Shown piece by piece: positions 9,023 to 18,118 of a DNA stretch of 64,000 bases; within the stretch, counting starts at the first letter, position 1, and each line of letters starts with the position of its first letter. The notes below the pieces were generated by a model. That model searched no databases, was not told the DNA's origin, and was given only the letters and a program-made list of their open reading frames with translations. The translations under genes were made by a program, and so were the position numbers. This DNA is from a bacterium (GTDB taxonomy: Bacteria > Zhuqueibacterota > Zhuqueibacteria > Zhuqueibacterales > Zhuqueibacteraceae), in the NCBI GenBank assembly GCA_023150945.1, contig JAKLJX010000006.1:62001-126000 (forward strand). The letters run 5' to 3'.

Positions 9023-10371
9023 AAAGCCACTCGCAGCAGTAATTGCCGCCATTCGGCCCGCGCCTGGGCGATGGTTTGCGCGAGGTCGAGCTGCGGAATT
9101 TCCCCACCCGCATAACACACCCGGCCATCGACCATGGTGAGCCGGACATCGCCGGCGCCGGCGGCATAAACGATTTGTGAATAGACCTCACTCAAATTGG
9201 GCGGCGTTTGATGCACACTCTCGAGGCGCAGCAAGGTCAAGTCCGCCTTTTTGCCCACCTCCAGGCTGCCGATTTCGCGGCGCAATCCCAGACCAGCGGC
9301 GCCCTCGATCGTGGCCATTGCCACGACGGCCTCAGCGGAGAGCGCTTGCGGGCCGTGGCGAATCTTCTGAATCAAACCCGCCAATTGCATCTCCCTGAAA
9401 ATGTCGAGGCGGTTGTTGCAGGGCGCGCCGTCAGCGCCCAAACCAACGGTGACGCCCGCCCGCCGCAGTTCGACCACGGGCGCGAGGCCGCTGGCCAGCT
9501 TCAAATTCGATCCGGGACAATGCGCGACCGCGGTGCCGTCCCGCGCCAGCATCTGAATGTCCTCCGGCTTCGCCTGCACCGCGTGCGCAAAGCAGCAATG
9601 CCGGCCGGCAATGCCCACATCATGAAAAAAGGCCACGCTGCTGCGCTGTTTTTGCGCCTGCAGGATGGCCTCTTCCTCCGCAGTCTCAGCCGCATGCGTG
9701 TGCACCATGCAGCCTTGTGCGGCCGCCGCTTCCGCCACCGCGCGCAACAAGCCTTCAGAACAGGAAAGCGCAAAGCGCGGGGCATAGGCATAGCGCAGCC
9801 GGCCGGCGGCAGCGCCGTGCCAGTGTTGCCGCAGGCGCTCACTTTCCCGCAGGGAATCGGCGGTGCTTTCGCGCAAGCCCGCCGGCGTTTGGTCGCCGAA
9901 ATCCATCATGCACTTGCCGCCCACCAAGCGCAAACCCCAACGCTCGGCTTCGGCAAAGACTTCATCATAATGATGCACGCTGCCCATGTCCAAAATCGTG
10001 GTCGTGCCGCCGGCCAGCAATTCCACGATGCCCAGCCGCGCGGACAGGCGCATCGAAGCGGCATGGTGCGCGGCCTCGAACGGCCAAATTTTCTGCTGCA
10101 GCCAGTCGAGTAAACGCAAATCTTCGGCATGATTGCGAAACAAAGTCTGGCACAGATGAATGTGGCTCTGCACGAAACCCGGTAGCAGCGCGCAGCCGCT
10201 GGCATCGATCACGCGCGCCTCCGGCGCAGCCGGCAAGGCAATGTTGTCCGGCTCATCTGCCTGCACCAGGCGCGCGATGCGATCGTCTTCCACCAGCAAA
10301 TCGCCGTGAAAAACCTCGCGGGCCGGATTCATGGTCACGAGCAATGCGTTTTTGAAGAGGATACTTGGCAT
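9019..10371 (-). CDS. Amidohydrolase, MTA/SAH deaminase or chlorohydrolase-like
   Basis: 450 residues, usual length for metal-dependent TIM-barrel amidohydrolases of the TrzN/AtzA/MtaD group. Metal ligands are visible: H70 and H72 in SHIHLCQT, H226 in HTHAAET, a further His near 263 or 284 (HCPGSN), and D314 in GADGAPCNN. HCPGSNLKLASG and the GADGAPCNN loop match 5-methylthioadenosine/S-adenosylhomocysteine or related aminohydrolases. It is expected to be cytosolic and to deaminate a purine-type or guanidine-like substrate; the exact substrate is not determined. First gene of an operon with the DUF84 NTPase and methyltransferase, both coupled by four-base overlaps. Confidence 0.88.
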   Translation of the reverse strand: MPSILFKNALLVTMNPAREVFHGDLLVEDDRIARLVQADEPDNIALPAAPEARVIDASGCALLPGFVQSHIHLCQTLFRNHAEDLRLLDWLQQKIWPFEAAHHAASMRLSARLGIVELLAGGTTTILDMGSVHHYDEVFAEAERWGLRLVGGKCMMDFGDQTPAGLRESTADSLRESERLRQHWHGAAAGRLRYAYAPRFALSCSEGLLRAVAEAAAAQGCMVHTHAAETAEEEAILQAQKQRSSVAFFHDVGIAGRHCCFAHAVQAKPEDIQMLARDGTAVAHCPGSNLKLASGLAPVVELRRAGVTVGLGADGAPCNNRLDIFREMQLAGLIQKIRHGPQALSAEAVVAMATIEGAAGLGLRREIGSLEVGKKADLTLLRLESVHQTPPNLSEVYSQIVYAAGAGDVRLTMVDGRVCYAGGEIPQLDLAQTIAQARAEWRQLLLRVAL

Positions 10372-10797
10372 CTCTCTATTCGTCGTGGTGACGCGATTGG
10401 CGCTGAACTTAATATTTCAGGTTCGCAATCGCAATGGACTTTTCCATGATGAAGACGCAGCAGAGGCCGGCTGACTGCCGGCTGATAATCCGCGCATTGA
10501 TTTGAAGGCGCAATCCCCCTCCTGCTTGATGGGGCAAGTCAACGGCGGTTAGTGTCACCGTTTTCGGTAAGCCTGCCTGGGTATGATGGAGAACACCCAC
10601 TCACTTATTTTGACTATGTCAGGCTGCGTGCTGACCCACCGAGTTCGCAGAGAATTCAGGCAATTTTGCCTGCGAACTCCGCGACCCAGTGTTGATGCTC
10701 AGAATGTGACATTGTCGATTTATGTGAACAAAAATACCAATATTGTGCTTGCAGGTTGCCTGTCAGGAGATTATTTTGGTGAACAAAAAGAACTAAT
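10372..10797. other. Intergenic region between divergent genes
   Basis: This 426-bp spacer separates the divergent amidohydrolase and radical SAM genes and should hold both promoters. Short open frames exist on both strands but none has a ribosome site, a domain or a sensible composition. No strong palindrome or repeat was found. Confidence 0.4.
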
Positions 10798-11862
10798 ATG
10801 ACGCCAGAATATCTCATCAAAGGCCGCGGAACCACGCTCAACCCGGGCAATCGTTTCGAAAAGCTCAGGGTTGAGATCGACCCGGAGTGGCTGGCGCAGG
10901 AGGGCTTGCCGGCCGCGCCCACGACCTACTTCGTCGACAACAGCAACTCGATTCTTTCGAAAAACGACAGCCCGGATGTTCCTTTCACCTACGGCCTCAA
11001 TCCCTATCGCGGCTGCGAGCACGGCTGCATCTATTGCTATGCGCGGCCCTCCCATGAATATTTCGGCTGGTCCGCCGGCCTGGATTTCGAAACCAAAATT
11101 TTGGTGAAGCCACGGGCGCCGGCGCTGCTGGAGCAGGAGCTGCGCAAGCCCGGCTGGCGGCCGCAAGTCATCGCGCTCTCCGGCAACACCGACTGTTATC
11201 AAATCGCGGAACGGCGGCTGCGCCTGACGCGCGGCTGCCTGGAGGTGTTGCTGCGCTTTCGCAATCCCACCGGCATCATCACCAAGAATGCCCTCCTCCT
11301 GCGCGATCTCGATCTGCTGCGGGAGTTGGCGCGCTGCAATCTGGTCGCGGTCACGATTTCGATCACCACGCTGGACAATCAGCTTTGCCGCAAAATGGAG
11401 CCGCGCACCTCGGCGCCGGAAAAACGGCTGACGGCGATTGGCCGGCTTGCGGCTGCGGGCATTCCCGTGGGCGTCAACTTCGCGCCGGTAATTCCGGGAC
11501 TCAACGATCATGAAATGGCGGCGGTGCTGGCCGCGGCAGCGGAACGCGGCGCCACCAGCGCGGGCTATATCATGCTGCGGCTGCCCCATGCGGTCAAAGA
11601 GCTGTTCACGAACTGGCTGGCCGTGCATTACCCCGAGCGCGCCGCCAAGGTGCTGAATGCGCTGACCGAGATGCGCCAGGGCAAACTCAATGATTCTTGC
11701 TTCGGCTCGCGCATGACCGGCGCCGGCGAGCGCGCCGGCATGATCGCCAGGCTGTTCGAAGTCTGCTGCCAGAAGTACGGACTCAACCAGAACGACTCGC
11801 CGCTTGCCACCACTCATTTTCGCCGGCCCTCGGCGCAGGCGGATTTGTTCGAACACTCGTAA
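10798..11862 (+). CDS. PA0069-family radical SAM protein
   Basis: 354 residues. The radical SAM cluster motif is C73-x3-C77-x2-C80 in RGCEHGCIYCYARPSHEY, and NPYRGC is a hallmark of the PA0069/Rv2578c family related to spore photoproduct lyase. LSGNTDCYQ, RNPTGIITKN and VTISITTLD are further conserved blocks. The enzyme uses a 4Fe-4S cluster and S-adenosylmethionine to make a deoxyadenosyl radical; the substrate of the family is not established. The ATG has only an A-rich leader (GAACAAAAAGAACTAAT) and no strong Shine-Dalgarno sequence. The gene stands alone and converges on the reductase gene downstream. Confidence 0.9.
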   Translation: MTPEYLIKGRGTTLNPGNRFEKLRVEIDPEWLAQEGLPAAPTTYFVDNSNSILSKNDSPDVPFTYGLNPYRGCEHGCIYCYARPSHEYFGWSAGLDFETKILVKPRAPALLEQELRKPGWRPQVIALSGNTDCYQIAERRLRLTRGCLEVLLRFRNPTGIITKNALLLRDLDLLRELARCNLVAVTISITTLDNQLCRKMEPRTSAPEKRLTAIGRLAAAGIPVGVNFAPVIPGLNDHEMAAVLAAAAERGATSAGYIMLRLPHAVKELFTNWLAVHYPERAAKVLNALTEMRQGKLNDSCFGSRMTGAGERAGMIARLFEVCCQKYGLNQNDSPLATTHFRRPSAQADLFEHS

Positions 11863-11884
11863 CGAATACAAACGCCCTCTCCCT

Positions 11885-11930
11885 TGTCCCCTTGACTCCT
11901 TGTCTCCGTGCCTCCTTGACTCCTTGTCTC
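11885..11930. repeat. 24-bp tandem repeat, about two copies
   Basis: The 17-base unit CCTTGACTCCTTGTCTC occurs at 11890-11906 and again at 11914-11930 with a 24-bp period, and a degenerate third start lies just upstream. It fills the spacer between convergent genes. Function unknown. Confidence 0.6.
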
Positions 11931-11931
11931 A

Positions 11932-13140
11932 CTACGTGAACAGCAGCCGCAAATACGTCAGCGGTGAGGCCAGCGCCTCTTTCGGCGCTTCGTTGGCCAT
12001 CATGCTCGAAATCCATTGCGCCACTTCGATGCTCTTCGCCGCTTTGCCGATCACCAGATTGAGCAAAGGCCGGATGCGGCCAATGCGCTGCAGCATGAAA
12101 CTGGTTTGCAGCTCGGGACCGATGGCCTGCCACAGCGAATCGGCATACTCCTGTAGTCCGGCCGCGGAATAATCGCCGGCCGTGCAGGCGTGCGCTGCCA
12201 CCTGCGCCGCGAGATGCCCGGAATAGATGGCATTGCTGATGCCCTCGCCGGAGAAGGGATCGATCAAGCCGGCGGCATCACCCAGCAGCATGAAGCCGTG
12301 GCCGTGAATTGGCCGGCGCTTGCTGCCCAGCGGCAAATTCCAGCCGCGAATGTCCTCCAGCGGCTGCGCCTGCGCGAATCGTTTTTTGAAATGGGGAGAT
12401 TGCGTGGCGGCCAGATGCGCCGCGCGCAGATTGATCTTGCGCTTGCGAATCTCGGAATGCAGTATGCCGATGCCGACGTTGGCCAGTCCGTCTTCCAGGG
12501 GAAAAATCCAGAAGTAGCCCGGCAGCACGTCTTCCACGAAATGAATTTCGATGTAGTCGGTCAGCTCGCTCACCCCGCGATAGTAGCAGCGCGTGGCCAC
12601 GCACCAGTGCCGGCTGTCATGCTCATAGAGGCCCATGCCGCGCGCCACCACGGAATCGAAGCCGTCCGCGCCCAGGACGATCTTCGCGCTGAACTCGCGC
12701 TGCATGCCGCTGCCGCGCTCGCGGCCGGCCACGCCCACCACCGTCTCGCCTTCTGTGCGAAGCTGTTCGACGATGAAATCTTCAACGCAGGCGGCAGCGG
12801 CCTGCCTGGCGGCGCGGAACAGCACATTGTCGAACACCAGCCGCCGGCACACATACCCATGCACCAGCCGTTTGGACTGCGGCGGCGTGAAGGAGATGCT
12901 CGCGGCTTTGCCGTTGGGCGCCGAGAAGATGATGCCGCGCGCCTTCATTTTGGGCACGAGCTGGAGATCCTGCTCCAGGCCCAGTTCGCGCAGAAAGCGC
13001 AGGCCTTTGCCGGAGATGGCATCGCCGCAGATTTTGTCGCGCGGGAATTTGCTTTTGTCGAGCAGCAAGGTTTTCAAGCCGTGGCGGGCGCAATAAAGCG
13101 TGGCGGTCGCGCCCGCCGGGCCGCCGCCCACCACGATCAC
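11932..13140 (-). CDS. Geranylgeranyl reductase-family FAD-dependent oxidoreductase
   Basis: 402 residues when started at GTG 13140. The Rossmann FAD motif VIVVGGGPAGATA lies at the extreme N-terminus, followed by FPRDKICGDAISGKGL. GADGFDSVVARGMGL and the second FAD motif GDAAGLIDPFSGEGISNA are typical of this family, which reduces isoprenoid chains of lipids or quinones and includes halogenase-like relatives. GTG at 13140 was chosen because AGGGAGGAG lies 6 bases upstream and the family normally starts just before the FAD motif. A CTG at 13167 after GAGGAGGAG and an ATG at 13242 without a ribosome site are alternatives. The protein is probably membrane-associated and acts on menaquinone or lipid side chains; substrate unproven. 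Confidence 0.88.
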   Translation of the reverse strand: MIVVGGGPAGATATLYCARHGLKTLLLDKSKFPRDKICGDAISGKGLRFLRELGLEQDLQLVPKMKARGIIFSAPNGKAASISFTPPQSKRLVHGYVCRRLVFDNVLFRAARQAAAACVEDFIVEQLRTEGETVVGVAGRERGSGMQREFSAKIVLGADGFDSVVARGMGLYEHDSRHWCVATRCYYRGVSELTDYIEIHFVEDVLPGYFWIFPLEDGLANVGIGILHSEIRKRKINLRAAHLAATQSPHFKKRFAQAQPLEDIRGWNLPLGSKRRPIHGHGFMLLGDAAGLIDPFSGEGISNAIYSGHLAAQVAAHACTAGDYSAAGLQEYADSLWQAIGPELQTSFMLQRIGRIRPLLNLVIGKAAKSIEVAQWISSMMANEAPKEALASPLTYLRLLFT

Positions 13141-13359
13141 GTCGTACTCCTCCCTGCGTGTATTCAGATTCTCCTCCTCAAAAATTTTGGCCGTGGAAAT
13201 TCGAAGCCGGTCACTGGCCCGGCGATGGCCGGGCTGCAGCATGATCTTGCACGCGAGATGGTAGCAAGATTTGCCGAAATCAGCAAGCCCTTTGACTTGA
13301 TGCTTGTTTTCCGGCTGGAATGACTGTATTTTGCATTCGCACAAAAAAGGAAGAATCAC

Positions 13360-14754
13360 GTGTCCCACACTCACCCGCTTGCTTCGTTGCTCAGTCGCGC
13401 AGCTCGCATTGGCATTTCTGCCCCGCGCGCGGTCATTTTTCCCCTCATTGGGAGCGCGGCGCAAGCGAGGCTCGTCCTGAACGCGAGAAAAAATTCCTGC
13501 GAGTATGATAGAACAAGAAAGCCGGTCACCGCCCTGAAAGCTGCCCTCCTCTCCCTCGCGCTGCTGGCGCACAGCCAGCTCGCGGCACAAGGCTCGTTCC
13601 GCGGGGAACCTGTGAAGACTGAGCCGTGGACCATCGCGTCCGAAGATTCATTCGGCATGAAAGAAAGCGAGGCAAACGACTCTTCAGAAACCGCCCGCGC
13701 TGCCGCAGGCGACACGATTCAAACCGTCACCCGCCGTGGTCCATTGCACGCACGCAACCAATTCCCGGTGGCGCTGCCCTTTTTTGTGTTCACCGCGGAA
13801 CCGGCAGCGACTCTGCCGCCGTCTCAGCTCCGCCTCGAACTTTCGTACGAGCGTGCCAACACCTTTGTCAAGTCCGGCGGCATCGTGGCGCAGCTCGAGT
13901 TGCCCGGCCGCCGCAATCCCTTCACCGATGAAACCGTGCAGCGCATTGTGCGCAGCAATCCGGCGGTGGATGCCTTTCTGCTCGATTGCGAGGTGAGCCG
14001 CTGGCGGCTGCGCCTCGACTATGCGCCGCTGGCGCAACTCTCGTTCGCTGCCGAGCTCCCGGTGCTGCGCTTCGGCGGACAGTTCATGGACCCGGTGATC
14101 GAGCGCTTTCACCGTCTCTTCAGCATGCCGGACGGTGACCGGCCGGATTTCCTGCGCCACGATGCCAATGTGTTTTTGTACTTCGATCAACAGCTTTTCT
14201 TTGGGGGTAAAGCCAGCCTGGCGGGAATCGGCGTGGGGGATTTGTCGCTGCTGGTGAAAAGAGAATTTGCGACCAGCGGAAAGCTGCGTCCGGCGCTGGC
14301 CGTTACTGCGGCTCTCGAGCTGCCGACCGGCAACGAGAAAAAACTGCGCGGCAACGGTTCCGTTGATTTCGGCGTGGCGCTGTGTGCTTCATGGGCCTGG
14401 CAACGCAACTGGCTGGACTTGAACCTCGCGGTGACCAAACCCGGACGCTGGGAGATTTTGCCGGAACTCGATTTGTCTCCGATTTATACCATCATCTTGA
14501 GCTACGAGCATTCGTTCGGCAAGCGCCTTTCTCTTTTGATGCAAGATCGCCACACCACCAGTCCCCTGGCCGGCGTGACGAGTGAAGGCATCCGCCGCAT
14601 GGCGCATGAAATCACCGCCGGCGTGAAGCTCGACGCCAGCCACGGCTTGCGCTGGAGCATTGCGGTGACGGAGAACTACGCCTATTTCAACAGCTCACCG
14701 GATTTGGGGTTGCAGGTGGGGGTGGAGGCCGGCTGGCCGTGGAGGCAAGACTAG
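13360..14754 (+). CDS. DUF3187-like outer-membrane beta-barrel protein
   Basis: 464 residues from a GTG preceded by AGGAAG at 6 bases spacing. Residues 1-50 are basic and unlike a normal signal peptide; a convincing export signal (ALKAALLSLALLAHSQLAAQG) begins only near residue 58, so the true start may be later. After this, RGPLHARNQFPVALPFF resembles the conserved opening of DUF3187 proteins, and the rest alternates aromatic and polar residues in short strands as in outer-membrane barrels, ending with aromatic-rich sequence. No catalytic motif is present. A role as an outer-membrane channel or structural barrel is inferred. It is divergent from the reductase gene. Confidence 0.6.
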   Translation: MSHTHPLASLLSRAARIGISAPRAVIFPLIGSAAQARLVLNARKNSCEYDRTRKPVTALKAALLSLALLAHSQLAAQGSFRGEPVKTEPWTIASEDSFGMKESEANDSSETARAAAGDTIQTVTRRGPLHARNQFPVALPFFVFTAEPAATLPPSQLRLELSYERANTFVKSGGIVAQLELPGRRNPFTDETVQRIVRSNPAVDAFLLDCEVSRWRLRLDYAPLAQLSFAAELPVLRFGGQFMDPVIERFHRLFSMPDGDRPDFLRHDANVFLYFDQQLFFGGKASLAGIGVGDLSLLVKREFATSGKLRPALAVTAALELPTGNEKKLRGNGSVDFGVALCASWAWQRNWLDLNLAVTKPGRWEILPELDLSPIYTIILSYEHSFGKRLSLLMQDRHTTSPLAGVTSEGIRRMAHEITAGVKLDASHGLRWSIAVTENYAYFNSSPDLGLQVGVEAGWPWRQD

Positions 14755-14932
14755 GGCCTGTCTGAGAAATGTTCGGACTAAGATCCTGGAAAAGTTGCGG
14801 AGCAATCTGCGCGAGTGGCGGATTGAGAGACTGAAAGTAGTTGCACAACATCACCTCTGCCGCGAAGCGCAGCGGAGCAGCGTCAGGGACAAGCGTGTGT
14901 CGGGCAGCGACTTGGCGACGAATTCGCTTCGC

Positions 14933-15195
14933 TCACTTGAGAAGGTGGTCATACTCATCGTGTGTGCCAATCCAAAACCAGGTAACCGTATCTGCCTTGA
15001 GCAATCCGAGCGCTCTGTATCCTAAACCAATACGACCGAACAGATAGGCTGTCCGTCTTTCACCGGCTTTAAGAAAAGGCTGGGGTGCGCTGGTTTATCT
15101 CTCCACAACTTGTAGGCGTGCCGTGCGCGTTGGCGGATTTCTGAAGGCAAGGCCCAATAATGTTTCCAGAACGATTTGGTCGTTTGCGACTGCAT
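14933..15195 (-). pseudogene. RelE/ParE-type toxin gene with a single-base frameshift
   Basis: From ATG 15195 the frame reads MQSQTTKSFWKHYWALPSEI, then HPSLFLKPVKDG, and then stops. A different frame continues YLFGRIGLGYRALGLLK and WFWIGTHDEYDHLLK to a stop at 14933. Joined, the two halves match the usual toxin layout (FWK..LP..IR, HPSL.FK.V, SVR.GL.YRALG, WFWIG.H.EYD). The 263-bp length is not a multiple of three, so one base has been lost or gained near 15050-15065. The toxin would be an mRNA interferase if intact. Upstream is a candidate antitoxin whose frame overlaps it by 127 bp. A sequencing error cannot be excluded. Confidence 0.7.
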
Positions 15196-15497
15196 TGGTG
15201 CTCGATGAATTCGCCGCGTTCATCGAACATCGGCAGCACTTTGCCTTCGTTGGTTTCAGCCTCGACTGCCGCCACCAGTCCAGCTAACTTGGCATTGTCG
15301 GTCCCTGCAAATTGTTCATCCCACAAGGCCTCATCGGTGGCGATTTCTTCAAATGTTTCTTCGGTGGGCAGCGGATGAGTCTTGAAAAAGAGCGCAAACT
15401 GATGGAGCTGCACCGCTCGCGCCAGCGGCACCGCCTCAGCAATGTCCGTAATGGCCTTCACCAAGTCCGCTTGTGTTTGCTGTATCTTTGTCGCCAT
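15069..15497 (-). CDS. Putative antitoxin partner of the RelE-like toxin
   Basis: 142 residues. The N-terminal 110 residues (MATKIQQTQADLVKAI to MFDERGEFIEHQ) look like a small acidic, helical protein encoded directly upstream of the RelE-like toxin, the usual antitoxin position. The last 32 residues (CSRKRPNRSG onward) are read from the toxin gene in another frame and look non-native, so the original stop may have been lost by mutation. ALFFKTHPLPTEETFEEIATDEALWDEQF and KVLPMFDERGEF are the best conserved-looking segments. No DNA-binding motif can be recognised. Together the pair looks like a decaying toxin-antitoxin locus. Confidence 0.55.
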   Translation of the reverse strand: MATKIQQTQADLVKAITDIAEAVPLARAVQLHQFALFFKTHPLPTEETFEEIATDEALWDEQFAGTDNAKLAGLVAAVEAETNEGKVLPMFDERGEFIEHQCSRKRPNRSGNIIGPCLQKSANAHGTPTSCGEINQRTPAFS

Positions 15498-15959
15498 TAT
15501 TTGTTCCTGACGATAGTTCTATGACGCTCACTATCAACCGTTTGCTTACCGACTCCACAAATAAGACAAATTTCGAAGCAATGCAAACACCGTTTGTCTG
15601 TACAAACACTTTCTCAAAGAGAAATTTTCACGCGGGCCAGCCGTCTGATCGTGACCGCCCGGAACAAGTCACGCGACGTTCCGCCCTCCGAATGGCGCGA
15701 AGCTGACGGTTCCGGCACAGCAGCCAATCAAGCCGGTTTACATCAAGAAGTATCCGTCTCGTTGACGGAGACAGAGGAGGCTGAACGGAAAACCCGAGGA
15801 ACTATCCGTTTGAGGTCAGCCCGTTGCCCGCGGAAGATAGTGGTGGCCATTTGATAGCCTTTCCTGACTTGCCCGGAAGCGTTTCTGAAAACGGGCTTTT
15901 TTATTGCCAGGAAGTTTATCTGGCCTGAAGACATTGCGCGAGGTATGTCGGACAATCCT
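15498..15959. other. Intergenic region with a terminator-like hairpin
   Basis: No convincing gene. At 15871-15904 GCCCG and CGGGC arms enclose 16 bases and are followed by TTTTTTATT, which looks like a weak intrinsic terminator on the + strand. No + strand gene is recognisable upstream, so it may be a remnant of a lost gene. The rest is unremarkable. Confidence 0.4.
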
Positions 15960-17630
15960 TCATTTGCGTTTGGAAAACTCAGCGACAATCCTATCCACCT
16001 CCTCCGCACTCAAACCGCTGGTGCCGAATTTCTGATCGGCAGCAGCCGGTGCCGCCGCCATGGGCTTGATCGCAGCCGGCGGCGGCATCGTCGCCACCTC
16101 GGCGCGGGCAGGCGCCACCGGATTCCCGGCAGCAACGGGCGGTGTGCTCGACAATGCCGGCCCTTTGCGGGAGACGTCGGAGGACAGCGCTTTTTGATAG
16201 GGGAACTCATTTCTGCCGCGCGCCTCCACGGCAACCGCAGGCCGCCAGGCGCCGGTGTCGCGCGGTTTTGCCAGCGGCTTGGTTTCCCACGCCACCCGCT
16301 TGATGTTCATCAAATGCACCGGCCCGATGTTGTCGCTGGTGATGTTGCCGCCATACGAGCCGCAGCCCAGCGTCATGCTGGGATCGAGGTCGGTGGTGTA
16401 GCCCACCGCGCCGATGGCCGCCGGCGAATTCACGATGATGCGAAACGCGGGCTTCTGCAGGCCGAATTGCAGAATGAGGTCGCGCTCCTGGCAGTGAATC
16501 GCCAGCGTGTGGCCGCGGCCACCGAAGTTGAGCAGCTCGATGCAGCGGTCGCAGCCCTTCTGCCAGCCGTCTTCCACGTAGAGCGCGAGCACCGGCGCAA
16601 GCTTCTCCATCGAAAGCGGGTATGGCTTGCCCACGCCGGCGAGGCGCGCCACCAGCACGCGCGTGTCATCCGGCACGCTGAAGCCCGCAGCCGCGGCAAT
16701 GCGCTGCGGTGACTGCCCCACCATCTCGGCGTTGATGCGAAAATCCGGCGTGACCAGGGCCTTGGCGACTTTGTCCGCCTCGCTGTCATTCAAAAAATAT
16801 GCTTTCTGCTTGTGCAGCTCCTCGAGCACGCGATCAGCCACCGGCGCATCGACCACCAGCGCCTGCTCCGAGGAGCACAGCGTGCCCCAGTCGAAAGTCT
16901 TGCCGGCGACCGCATCGGCCACGGCTTTGGGAATGTCCGCGCTGCGGTCGATGTAAACCGGCACGTTGCCGGGCCCCACGCCATAGGCCGGCTTGCCGGC
17001 GGAATAGGCCGCGCGCACGAGTCCCGTTCCGCCGGTGGCGAGAATCACCGCAGTATCACGATGGCGCATCAGCTCGTTCGTGCCTTCTTGCGAGGGCAGC
17101 GATAAACAGAGACACAAATCCGGCGGCGCGCCCGCGCTTTCCGCGGCTGTGCGCATCACATGCACGGCGGCCAGCGTGCATTCTTTGGCGCGCGGATGCG
17201 GAGAAACCACCACCGCATTGCGCGCCTTCACGCTGATGAGACACTTGAACATCGCGGTCGAGGTGGGATTGGTGGTGGGCACGATGGCGGCAACCACGCC
17301 CATCGGTTCGGCAATCTCGATAATCTTCTTCTTCGCGTCTTCACGAATGATGCCGACCGTCTTGAGCGCTTTCAGACTTTCGTAGAGATCGCGCGTGGCG
17401 AATTGATTCTTGATGATCTTGTCGGCGACCTTGCCGTACTTGGTTTCCTCCACCGCCTGCCGCGCCAGCCGCTCACTGGCCTTGAAGCCGGCCTCGGCCA
17501 TAGCCGCGACCACGCGATCGACCTGCTCCTGGGAGAACGTTTTGAAGGCGAGCTGGGCCGCTTTCGCGCGCTGCATCAGGCTGCGTACTTCCTGCAGAGA
17601 CTGAAGATCTTGATCGAGAAGGGCGGACAT
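15960..17630 (-). CDS. Acylating aldehyde dehydrogenase (EutE/PduP/AdhE-type) with C-terminal tail
   Basis: 556 residues. The enzyme family converts an aldehyde plus CoA and NAD+ to acyl-CoA. Visible features are VPTTNPTSTA (117-126), KARNAVVVSPHPRAK, the GVGPGN cofactor loop, and the catalytic Cys252 in WGTLCSSEQ. After the catalytic domain there is a Pro/Ala-rich linker (about 450-535) and a short amphipathic helix at the end (SGLSAEEVDRIVAEFSKRK). Such linker-plus-helix tails target enzymes to bacterial microcompartments, but no shell-protein gene is in the window. The ATG at 17630 has CGGAG upstream; the frame upstream of it lacks similarity. It is transcribed alone. Confidence 0.88.
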   Translation of the reverse strand: MSALLDQDLQSLQEVRSLMQRAKAAQLAFKTFSQEQVDRVVAAMAEAGFKASERLARQAVEETKYGKVADKIIKNQFATRDLYESLKALKTVGIIREDAKKKIIEIAEPMGVVAAIVPTTNPTSTAMFKCLISVKARNAVVVSPHPRAKECTLAAVHVMRTAAESAGAPPDLCLCLSLPSQEGTNELMRHRDTAVILATGGTGLVRAAYSAGKPAYGVGPGNVPVYIDRSADIPKAVADAVAGKTFDWGTLCSSEQALVVDAPVADRVLEELHKQKAYFLNDSEADKVAKALVTPDFRINAEMVGQSPQRIAAAAGFSVPDDTRVLVARLAGVGKPYPLSMEKLAPVLALYVEDGWQKGCDRCIELLNFGGRGHTLAIHCQERDLILQFGLQKPAFRIIVNSPAAIGAVGYTTDLDPSMTLGCGSYGGNITSDNIGPVHLMNIKRVAWETKPLAKPRDTGAWRPAVAVEARGRNEFPYQKALSSDVSRKGPALSSTPPVAAGNPVAPARAEVATMPPPAAIKPMAAAPAAADQKFGTSGLSAEEVDRIVAEFSKRK

Positions 17631-18118
17631 GATTGCTCCGGATGGTCGATGCGGAAGGGTGTCAATGACAGATGTCATGCTTGCGGCGCGCACGGCAAGC
17701 GCGGCCGAACGGCATCCATTCCCTCTGAGGTTGCGCTGTCTCTTCCCGCTGGAATTCAATGGCCGGCAGAAAATCTAGCAAAAGATGTTTCATTCGCAAG
17801 CGATTCTTCTCCCCGAGCGCGCGGGCGGGCCTGGCGTATTGCCAGTCTGAACGCAGGTGGCGTTGCCTTGAAAAGCCCGGCCACCATCACCGTCATCCAA
17901 CTGTCATCCAGTATGGATCCTGTGAAGATTGAGGCACACGCCCGTGTCATTCACCTCAAAGGCTCAGCGCGAACACGCGAAGAATGACTCTCTTGATTTT
18001 GAAACGCTGCGCTCTCCGCGGCTCCGCGGTGCAAGTGGTTGCATTGTGGTCAAGAATCCTTCAGAATCCTATTCAGGCTTTGAGCGCCTGATGGCATGGA
18101 AACTGGAGCAGCCGTGCG
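17631..18118. other. Intergenic region with a REP-like repeat core
   Basis: A core of the dispersed GTCAT..GGATCCTGTGAA repeat lies at 17902-17930. A degenerate partner may be present around 18050-18075 (AAGAATCCTTCAGAATCC). No gene is supported. The ALDH promoter should lie near 17640-17720. Confidence 0.45.

Noticed and set aside
10583-10801. Small + strand frame of 72 codons before the radical SAM gene
   Set aside because: No ribosome site, no recognisable domain, overlaps the next start.
11890-11930. Possible CRISPR-like repeat
   Set aside because: Only two units with a 24-bp period and no spacer; it is a short tandem repeat.
15594-15854. Small + strand frame ending before a terminator-like hairpin
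   Set aside because: Composition and start context give no support; the hairpin could be a remnant.
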